This document shows positions 56,793-64,000 of a DNA stretch of 64,000 bases, piece after piece. The position numbers and the translations under genes were made by a program. The notes below the pieces were generated by a model, which saw only the letters and a list, made by a program, of their open reading frames with translations, made no database searches and was not told where the DNA came from. Origin of the DNA: Linum tenue (taxonomy: Eukaryota > Streptophyta > Magnoliopsida > Malpighiales > Linaceae); contig CAMGYJ010000004.1 in NCBI GenBank assembly GCA_946122785.1, positions 61,016,679 through 61,080,678 of the forward strand. Direction: 5' to 3'. Position 1 is the first letter of the stretch; every line of letters begins with the position of its first letter.

Positions 56793-56802
56793 GTATTTAA
56801 AG
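56793..56802 (-). promoter_or_regulatory. TATA-like box of the antisense gene
   Basis: The minus strand reads CTCTTTAAATACCCCCCC, about 145 bases before the ATG at 56648, a suitable distance for an internal promoter driving antisense transcription. Confidence 0.45.
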
Positions 56803-57340
56803 AGAAACGAAGGCTCACCCGTCGCATGACACGTGTCAGTCATGCCGAAGGAAACCCTTCAGCTCTCCCCACCTTTTGGTCTTTTCGCGCGTCACCAAAA
56901 CACAGGCGGACCTTTGAGCTTCCCCCACACTCTCCTTTTCGGGGAAATTTCTCAACTCCCAAATTTCGAATTTCGAATTTTGAATTTTTCTTTTATCCAA
57001 ATTTCCCCCACAAGCACAGTGTGGGTGAGGGGGGCACAAGGGATAAGGACACTCGTCAAGAATGACACCATGAAGCGCCCGAAAAGGAGGGCTAATCAAA
57101 AAGGCGCCTTGGCAGGCAAGAGGCACAGAAGCACCTGGAAGAGTATTCGATAAGGGACACAGACAAAGGCGGGACGCCTGATCGCGGTGGAAGAAAGGCA
57201 AACGCACCTTGTAGGACCAAGAAACAAATGAGAGCACGATGCAGGCGCCGAGTGACAGACGCCCTGCAACTAAGCAGAAGGCTGGGCTACGACTAGAGGT
57301 TCAGTCAGGCGCTCGTTGGCGAAGCCACGAGCACCTAACT

Positions 57341-57354
57341 GGGGGGGGGGGGGG
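57341..57354 (+). promoter_or_regulatory. Polypurine tract (14 G)
   Basis: Fourteen consecutive G, four bases before the 3' LTR, in the position of the plus-strand primer. A pure G run is unusual and easily miscounted by sequencing. Confidence 0.85.
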
Positions 57355-57358
57355 CAAT

Positions 57359-57921
57359 TGTTGGGGGTATTACCCAGCGAGCTAGGGGACAAAGCCCAAA
57401 AGAGTAAAATACCAAGAGCCAGGTGGCGGCCAACCGGCTGGTGGACCACGGCCTGGGGCGCCTGTCAGGTGTCAGGAGTCTGACAGGGCGGTTAGCTGTC
57501 ACACAGAGCACCAAAAGCCAGGTGGCGACCAGCTGGATGGTGGACCACGGCCTGCGGGCGCCTGTCGTGTGTCAGGAGCCTGGCAGAGCTGTGGAATGCC
57601 AGTCAGGTGTCAGGAGCCTGACAGGGCGGTTAGCTGTCTGAGGGCGCAGAGCATTGAATGAGGGAAGTGACGTGGCGGAGATCAACCTCGGGTTCGGTGA
57701 GTATAAATAGGGGCAGACGATAGCATTTACGCAGGTTGGCTTCTCTCACAAAAATACTCTCCAGCACTTATCTCTCTAGAGAGGGGCACTGACTTGAGCT
57801 TCGGAGTGCTAACGGGTCGACCAAGGCCCTTAGGCGCTTGTGGGTGCAGGTTCTAGGCGCCCGGGTGACGGAAAAATGGAAAGGTGAAGGATAAGCGTTC
57901 GGTGGTATCTTGGCACAAACA
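57359..57921 (+). mobile_element. 3' LTR (LTR3), 563 bp
   Basis: Same length as LTR1 and nearly identical to it, with TATA box at 57702-57709. It is followed by TGTTT, which equals the five bases before LTR1. It pairs better with LTR1 than with LTR2. Confidence 0.95.
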
Positions 57922-57926
57922 TGTTT

Positions 57927-58500
57927 CTTTTTCTTCGTTTTCTAGTCTTTATGTTGACTTTATTTGGTACACTACGGTTGATAGGAGCAAACTGGTGTCG
58001 TAATTATTAAAGTTGCACAACAAAGAACATGGTTTATGATTAAGGATAAAACGGAATTAAAGTACAATCTCACACATGGGAAAAGGCTCTATCAATATAG
58101 GGTAGAAGCTCGACCACCTGGGATACAAAGTACAATTCACAAGCTAAAAGCTCGATCCAAAAATTTCAAACTCTACTCTGAAACTCGAGTCTAAGCCTTT
58201 AAAAAGGCCAAAGAAACAAAAACTAATAAAAACCCGAAAAGGAAAAGAATTCTAAACACATAAAGTAATTTGAACCCGTCAGCGCCCGATCCCCAGTCGC
58301 GTGCCTTCATATCCCCGATCGGGGAATGTAATCCTCCTGATGGGGGGGGGGGTCTCCTACTCCTATTCCACAGTCGCTCCTTTTGATCCCCGGTCGGGGA
58401 TCTGATCCCTTCTGGTTGGCGCCTTCCGCCTGTCAACCCCGATCACTGCGTTCTGATTCTTGGTCGGTCGGGGAATCACATCACTCCCTCCCCGTTGAAT
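57927..58500 (-). mobile_element. Probable 3' LTR of an older gypsy element (minus strand)
   Basis: On the minus strand a GGGGAGGGAG tract (complement of about 58484-58493) is followed by TGATGTGATTCCCCGACCG, which would be a polypurine tract and LTR start. The region repeats the word gatccccggtcgggga, has a TTTTTAAAGG TATA-like site near 58200 and continues AT-rich to the Tat element, which seems to have inserted into it. The far end is not identifiable. Confidence 0.5.
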
Positions 58501-59650
58501 AAGCTTTACCCTCAAAGCTTGTGTGTTCCTGTAAGAGATAGGGGTGGGAAACGGTGCGGTTGCGGTTAACTGCACCGAATAAGCGCGGTTAACCGCCACC
58601 ACACAAGGGGAAAACCACCCACCGTTACCGCAATGCAAACAGTTTGCGGTTAACCACTAACCACAAATCACGGTTAGCGGTTAATTGCGGTTAACTGCAC
58701 TTTAAACCGCACACTGCGATTAAGAGTTAAACGGAGTAAAAAACCACGAAATGAAATAAAACCGCAACAAAAACCGAATTAACTTGTAAAATCCAGCAAC
58801 ATGCACTTGATAAATTAACACTAAAATAAGGAAAATGCACCTGAAAAAGTGAGAAACAAAATTAAGTTCTAAACATCCAAAAGAAACCATCCACATTAAG
58901 TTCTAATACGGAAAATGCACTTGAAAAATTCTTTTTGGGTTGTTGGATGGGTTGGGCTTGGGTTGGGTATACTCTTACGCGGTTAGTTATTCGGTGGAGT
59001 TACTTATTCAGTGCGGTGTGCGGTTAGTCCACAAACCGCAAAAGAGCCAATTTCACTAACTGTTACTGAATAAAGACCCTTTTAAACGGTTTGCGGTTAA
59101 CCACAAACCGCTCTTATTCGGTGCGGTTGCGGTTTACCCGCAAAACCGCAACCGTTTTCCCACCCCTAGTAAGAGAGACCATCACCAAAACTTCCCGCGT
59201 AAATTCTTCTTAGCGCAGTCAACATGTGTCTTCGAGCCATAAGATGGGTTCCAATTTCGTCCTCCAACTTCGAGCCACTTGCATTTCCTCTTTCCCTTTC
59301 CCAATTCAACTCCATATATTGTTGATCTTCTCGGACTTTAGCTGACGACAATGGTTTGAGTAGAAACTTTCGATCTCCTTGCTTGAACCGGTAGCTATTA
59401 TGTCTTTCGTCGTGAATATCTCCATGATCAAATTGCCATGGATGACCCAATAAGAGATGAGTAGACTGCAATGGGGCAACATCACACCATACTTCATATG
59501 CATACTCGCCAATCTGAAATCGAACCTTGACCTTCTTGTTCACCTTGATGCCTGTATAGTCATTCAACCAGTGAAGTTTGTAAGGTAGTGGATGCTTAAT
59601 GGTACAGTCTCTGCTTGCTTACTACATCAAGACTCACAACATTGGTGCAG
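58494..59650 (-). pseudogene. Gypsy polyprotein relic: protease region joined to polyprotein end
   Basis: Minus-strand frame 59567-59166 reads VRFQIGEYAYEVWCDVAPLQ and HLLLGHPWQFDH, the C-terminal half of a gypsy protease region. Upstream (59640-59570) a frameshifted CTNVVSLDVVSK-like segment is its start. After GSFGDGLSY the frame is cut by a hAT MITE. Beyond the MITE (58538 downwards) it resumes in frame as RNTQALRVKLIQRGG, which is like the end of a gypsy polyprotein. Reverse transcriptase and integrase are absent, so a large deletion preceded the MITE insertion. Confidence 0.75.
58539..59168. mobile_element. hAT-type MITE, 630 bp, perfect 8-bp target duplication
   Basis: Ends TAGGGGTGGGAAACGGT and ACCGTTTTCCCACCCCTA are inverted repeats. 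It is flanked by GTAAGAGA at 58531-58538 and 59169-59176. Subterminal regions carry many gcggtta/taaccgc words in both orientations. There is no coding capacity. Confidence 0.95.
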
Positions 59651-59985
59651 CTATAACACCCCACCCTAAAACTCATGGGTTAAACCAATAGTTCAACTCT
59701 ACAACGGCTATTTCTTCTGGAGGTTACGCTAATATTCAACTATTTGTCACTGGTAACAATACCAACATCATTTTAATCCAACATCCACAACAATCCATTC
59801 TCATATTTACTCATCATACACCAAATATCAACTCAATCTGGTTAATCTGCTTCATTTAAACCAACTCGTAATGTCATTCACTACTATGCTCAATACGGTA
59901 TCATCTACTATGCATTGAATTTGTGAATTTCTATGGTAGTTAGTTAGATTTCAGTAGGTGCATGACATTATTGGTGAAATGAGGA
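59651..59985. other. Intergenic sequence, nothing recognised
   Basis: No gene or element ends were supported. Confidence 0.45.
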
Positions 59986-60320
59986 CGACCAGTCAACATG
60001 TAGAGGTCGACCTAAATAAGCAACATCTCAAAAGTTTGTCGTCTCATTTTCCAGTAAGCGGTTAGTCTATTATTTATAAAAGTTGACCTAGGCACCTAGC
60101 CAACGTTCATCTTATTCACCTCTCTCAGTTCAAGTGAATTCTTCTTTTGTGTTGACCTTTCCATTTAAATGTTCGACCTCTTTGCTGATATGGTCGACCT
60201 TGTTAGGAGAATTGTTGAAATTTTTGCTTATGAGTCCCTTAAAATGGTCGACCTTCGCAGGTTTGAGGTCGACCTCTATTTCTTACCAGAATGCCTACGT
60301 TAGTGAAACCGTTCGATCTT
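59986..60320. repeat. GTCGACC/GGTCGAC-rich stretch
   Basis: GTCGACC or close variants (GTTGACC, TTCGACC) occur about ten times in 330 bases, including the self-complementary AGGTCGACCT at about 60007 and near 60260. It may be a decayed repeat; no element ends were recognised. Confidence 0.45.
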
Positions 60321-60587
60321 TATGTTGTTTAGATCAACTGTTTTGTGCAAGTTATGTTGACTTGCAAGTCACCATACCGTACTCTAAATATTATATATTT
60401 TGTTTGAATATACATTGAAATAACTTTATACAAATATGTAATATTAATAATTTTTCTCCACATATTCAGGTGGAAACCGGGTTAAATCGATTGGACCAAC
60501 GACTCTTAGCTATTTGTTTGAATGGGTTAATGGTTTAATTGAGTTGACAGCCTTGGTTAGCACACTACTGTCTACTCACTTATACAC

Positions 60588-61025
60588 AAGGTTGTCAACC
60601 CGTGGGTCGACCTGTTTTGAACCTGAACCGGTGAGAGAAACGGGCACCCACACCGGTCAGGTCAACCCTATGCAAGGTTACCGAGTTGAAGGTCACGTGG
60701 CGTCGATTTTTTCCTATGGCCTGCGAAATGCCCCTCTTTTCCGATTTTCATCTTCGGCTAAACTTATTTTTAGAATTCTAAGTTGAACGTTTGAATAATG
60801 ATGTTATATAAGTGTGTGAATTTTCATTATATGTTGGATCTAAGTACAACCTATTATTTCAGAGTAATGTTATATGTTATTTCTCATATGTTAAGTGAAA
60901 TTTGATAGAATTTATAAATTAATGAATAATATTTACCTGATTAAACCAAAATAAAGTGATTGGATCATTAACCCTAAACCCACTTAATTAGCTGGTCTAA
61001 CGAGCTAAATAGAGTTGACAACCTT
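60588..61025. mobile_element. Repeat-family member with AAGGTTGTCAAC inverted termini, 438 bp
   Basis: Begins AAGGTTGTCAACCCGTGGG and ends AGAGTTGACAACCTT, a 12-base inverted terminal repeat. Sequence blocks are shared with 738-1360 and 29088-29410. Just upstream, 60470-60556 resembles the right end of another copy (ending GAGTTGACAGCCTTGG). No target duplication was found, so the superfamily is open. Confidence 0.65.
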
Positions 61026-61188
61026 GCTTACCGTTACATGAACAAGATATAGAAAAAGCCCTGTGTGGACTAAAAGGCCCTCTGCGCTTTCCTTCCTCCT
61101 CGTATTCACTGTTGTAAAACCCTCGCCCCAATTTCTTCCCAAACCAAAACCCCTCTCTCGAGAATCAGAGTTTACAGAGTATAGTTCC

Positions 61189-61269
61189 ATGGCATGCCAG
61201 CCATTGATCCAAGGCTTAAAGCGTGAAGTTCAAATCTTTCATGGCCAACACGACCGCTTAGTGACCTGA
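61189..61269 (+). other. Upstream ORF, 26 codons, before the mTERF gene
   Basis: ATG at 61189 (context TTCCATGGC, near-ideal G at +4) opens a 26-codon ORF ending TGA at 61267-61269, 165 bases before the chosen mTERF start and not in frame with it. If it is in the transcript it should reduce translation of the main ORF. Whether this lies in the mature 5' UTR is not known. Confidence 0.4.
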
Positions 61270-61434
61270 GAAAAGCCGCAACCAGAACCCAAGGTGATAG
61301 AACTCTTCAGTAGAAGCTTCAATTTCTTTTCCTGCTTCGCTTGCTCCCCCGTCAGTTCATGCTTTGCTTCGACATCTTCTGGTTATCGTTTCCGAAGTTC
61401 TCCATTGAATACTGCATATGCGCGTAGTTTTCCC

Positions 61435-63174
61435 ATGACCCATTTGCTGAAATTTAGAGTAAGCTCTGTTGTCAAATGGTTCTCGCCCAATTTTGCGGAT
61501 ATTCAGAGAACTCCATTTTTGCCGGTGGTGGGTTCCTTTCCTAGGTTTTACAGAGTGAATGAACTTGAAATGCATGATGATCTAGGCAAGGTTTCTTCCG
61601 AGAGTGACCACAAGGTCGGCAGAATTACTCCTTCCATGAGAAAAGAGGCCCAAGCTGCTCTATTGGACTACTTGCATATCAATAGAGGGTTCGAGTTCAA
61701 CTTCGCTGAGAATATGAGTCGACATTCGCATCATTTCCTCGGTGAATTAATCAGAAAGGTCAACACCGAAGGTGATATTGCCCTAGCAATCACTCGGTTC
61801 ATCTGTTACCATCCGATCAACGAATTCGAACCTTTCTTCGAGAGCCTAGGATTGAAACCTTGCGAGTACTCCCCATTTCTGCCACGCAAATTGATGTTCT
61901 TGGCTGATGACGAATTTCTGCTTGAGAATTACCGCATTCTAGCTACCTACGGGATCGAGAGGAACAGTATCGGAATCATCTACAGGGATGCCACAGAAGT
62001 ATTCAGGTATGGCAAGGGAGTGTTATCAGCAAAACTTTCAGCTTATGAGGAATTAGGCTTTAGCACTTCTTTCGTGGCTAGAGTTGTTTCTTGCTTTCCT
62101 TACCTATTGACTGGGGAAGTGAATATTGATTTCGTTCGAGTAATGGAGATATTGAAGAGAATAGGGATTGACTTCCAATGGATTGAAGATCAATTATCAG
62201 AGAGGAATTCTTCCTGTAACTGGAAGCAGTCTTTGCTACTGCTGAAATCTATAACCAATGCAGGTTATAGCGACGAGAAGAAGCTAAGCCAGCTCTTGAT
62301 CGAGCATCCAGAGATTCTTTTCGGTGCAGAGCAGTCAGTGTTGCTAATCGGTGTACTACTCAAAACAGGATTTGCAATGGCCGAGATAGTCTCTATCTTA
62401 CAACAATTCCCTAAAATGGAGGTTGGGAAATTTGTTTCAAACTTGAGGCAGGGAATTCACATGCTGGACGAGATCAAAATGGAACCATGTGAGATTGCAG
62501 AGATCGTTCACTCTCACGCGTTGCTGCTCGGTTCATGTACTCTGAAGAAGACCAAGACATTGCTCTACCGTCTGAACATTGGGAAGAAGAGACTTCGTGA
62601 GCTCATCCGGGAGGACCCCCGGACAATGAAGAACTGGGTTCTGGGCGTTGGAGTTCAACCGATGCAGAGTCGAAGAGGGCAAAGATTGGATTGTAAAACA
62701 AAGTTCCTGTTGGGCCTGGGATACGTGGAGAATTCCACTGAAATGGCGAAAGCGTTGAAGGTTTTCCGCGGCAGAGGGAGTGAGCTTCAGGAGAGGTTTG
62801 ATTACCTCATAGAAGCCGGGTTGGATAGGGAAGCCGTCCTGGGGATGGTGAAGGTATCCCCACATATTCTTAACCAGTCGAAGGATGTCACCGCGATGAA
62901 GATCGATTTTCTGGTGAAGGAGTTTGGTTACTCGATATCGTGTGTCGTTGGATTTCCATCCCTGCTGAACTTCAAGGTGGAGAGAATCAAGCTTCGGTTG
63001 CTGATGTATGGCTGGCTGAAAGATGAAGGAGTGGTTAAACCTGGTCTCTCCCTGAGCAATATGATTGCCGCCTCGGATTCTGTCTTCTTCGGACGGTATG
63101 TAGAAAAGCACAGAAGAGGGCCTGAAGTTTGGCAGGATTTGAGGAACAAGATTTATGGGGATGATAACGTGTAG
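61435..63174 (+). CDS. mTERF-family protein, mitochondrial, SHOT1/mTERF18-like, 579 aa
   Basis: An organellar nucleic-acid-binding protein that acts in transcription termination, intron splicing or ribosome assembly, depending on the member. The reading frame is open further upstream (to 61294) without an ATG, so the first ATG, 61435, was chosen. It gives an N-terminus rich in Arg, Lys and Ser (MTHLLKFRVSSVVKWFSPNF) suited to a mitochondrial transit peptide. From residue about 100 to 545 run helical repeats with the mTERF pattern of hydrophobic Leu/Pro spacing, for example YEELGFSTSFVARVVSCFPYLL, LSQLLIEHPEILF, LDREAVLGMVKVSPHIL and VVGFPSLLNF. Single exon, as in many plant mTERFs. The length is close to Arabidopsis SHOT1/mTERF18 (about 560 aa), loss of which gives heat tolerance; this orthology is inference. 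No frame defects. Confidence 0.85.
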   Translation: MTHLLKFRVSSVVKWFSPNFADIQRTPFLPVVGSFPRFYRVNELEMHDDLGKVSSESDHKVGRITPSMRKEAQAALLDYLHINRGFEFNFAENMSRHSHHFLGELIRKVNTEGDIALAITRFICYHPINEFEPFFESLGLKPCEYSPFLPRKLMFLADDEFLLENYRILATYGIERNSIGIIYRDATEVFRYGKGVLSAKLSAYEELGFSTSFVARVVSCFPYLLTGEVNIDFVRVMEILKRIGIDFQWIEDQLSERNSSCNWKQSLLLLKSITNAGYSDEKKLSQLLIEHPEILFGAEQSVLLIGVLLKTGFAMAEIVSILQQFPKMEVGKFVSNLRQGIHMLDEIKMEPCEIAEIVHSHALLLGSCTLKKTKTLLYRLNIGKKRLRELIREDPRTMKNWVLGVGVQPMQSRRGQRLDCKTKFLLGLGYVENSTEMAKALKVFRGRGSELQERFDYLIEAGLDREAVLGMVKVSPHILNQSKDVTAMKIDFLVKEFGYSISCVVGFPSLLNFKVERIKLRLLMYGWLKDEGVVKPGLSLSNMIAASDSVFFGRYVEKHRRGPEVWQDLRNKIYGDDNV

Positions 63175-64000
63175 AATCTGTTCTTGGCATTGCATTTTTT
63201 CGCCGAGTTGTGCTGTATCATTGTATGAAGCTGAGCACTCGTTATGGCTGTCATTGCGAGATATGACCAACCGTTGCAGTGTAGTGTCAGCAGGAATGGT
63301 CGTCGGGTTTCAGGTCTTGGGCTCTTATTGGTCTCTATGTTGGGCCCAACAGATAAGGAAATGGAAATTACTGAAGAGAGATAGAGACCAGCCCAGAATG
63401 TCCACGAAGAGGCAGGCCCAACGTCAAAATTTTACACACAAGAAAAAAAGCTTAAAGAGGTTGTGTTAACTTCAGAGAGTATCAATGGCAGCACGGCTGC
63501 TGCAGTGCTGCTAGCTGCGCAATGGAATCACCACGTACCGAGCGGGGATTACCTCGCACTGTGACAGATGTTCATCTCGAAACGCAGCCTATGCGAGGGG
63601 CCAGTGTGATCTTGGGAGAAAATGGGATTCGTTGGATGAATCGATGTTGTCTTTGCCTCTTGTTCATGGGTCGAAATCGCAAGATATCAATCCATTTGGT
63701 AGCTCGTCATGCCTTATTTTTATTACTCCGAATGTTAAACAAGTTCGCGGGTTAATTTCGTACAGGAAAGGGGCGACGACACAGCAGAGCAGGGCTGCAG
63801 CTCACTAGCACCACTACATCCGCCTTGAAAACGCAGCTGCCAAAAGCAAAACTATTATACTTGCTACTGAACTGTAGTTCTTTCTTACTTAACTATTTGG
63901 CAGACAAAGACAACCTTAATCTTAGCAAATTGATCCACCCAATTGCAAGCCAGTATCAGATTTGGATCGATATGCACGTCTCCTTCCCTGTCCATAAATT
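63175..64000. other. 3' flank of the mTERF gene, nothing else recognised
   Basis: ORFs of 77-104 codons are present but lack domains. The first 200 bases probably include the mTERF 3' UTR. No RNA gene or element boundary was seen. Confidence 0.5.

Larger units (their letters stand above)
47523..57921 (+). mobile_element. Tat-lineage Ty3/gypsy retrotransposon, copy 2, full length (10.4 kb)
   Basis: Both LTRs, primer-binding region, gag (frameshifted), intact pol, an antisense spliced gene, a G14 polypurine tract and the 3' LTR. The left flank is TTATA (47518-47522) and the right flank TGTTT (57922-57926), so this pair lacks a target duplication. The right flank matches the left flank of copy 1 instead. 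GC-rich compared with the flanks and dense in GCGCC motifs throughout. Confidence 0.92.

Noticed and set aside
1..64000. CRISPR arrays, operons, Shine-Dalgarno sites or other prokaryotic systems
   Set aside because: The window has introns, plant gene families and plant transposons; no regularly spaced repeat-spacer structure was seen.

Overview
The window is nuclear DNA of a flowering plant, almost certainly a eudicot. The evidence is AT-rich intergenic sequence, GT-AG introns, plant-only gene families (CLE peptide, DUF761, MYB-CC, plant mTERF) and plant-type transposable elements (Cassandra, CACTA, Tat-lineage Ty3/gypsy, plant L1-type LINE). The species cannot be fixed from the sequence. Only four host genes are well supported: a CLE-like signalling peptide precursor (4149-4472, +), a DUF761 protein (12994-13641, -), a six-exon PHR1/PHL-type MYB-CC transcription factor (36862-38939, +) and an organellar mTERF-family protein (61435-63174, +). 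They look like independent genes separated by mobile DNA, with no pathway linkage.

Region by region. 0-16 kb: AT-rich, with a 316-bp tandem duplication, a deletion derivative of a Copia element with its 3' LTR, the CLE gene, a solo Cassandra LTR carrying 5S rRNA sequence, two tRNA-derived SINEs and the DUF761 gene. 16.0-27.6 kb: one 11.6-kb CACTA-type DNA transposon, recognisable by its CACTACAAGAA termini, subterminal repeats and ATA target duplication. Inside it lie a structurally intact LINE with two ORFs overlapping at ATGA, a 405-bp foldback MITE and a gene-like fragment. 28-36 kb: a SINE with 19-bp target duplication, two hAT-type MITEs, a LINE tail and a broken Copia element. 36.9-38.9 kb: the MYB-CC gene.

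39.5-57.9 kb: two copies of one Tat-lineage Ty3/gypsy retrotransposon, separated by a 100-N assembly gap and 2.5 kb of unrelated DNA. The outermost LTRs (39455 and 57359) form a pair: equal length, two visible differences, both flanked by TGTTT. The middle LTR (47523) is clearly more diverged. The simplest reading is that the scaffold is chimeric or redundant here. The element also carries a spliced antisense gene between pol and the 3' LTR, and is studded with GCGCC motifs.

57.9-61 kb: a relic of another gypsy element on the minus strand, split by a hAT MITE (8-bp TSD), then a GTCGACC-rich stretch and a dispersed repeat. 61-64 kb: the mTERF gene, with a 26-codon upstream ORF, and its 3' flank.

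All calls come from reading the sequence; no alignment or database search was run. Splice sites were chosen by GT/AG, phase and family motif.
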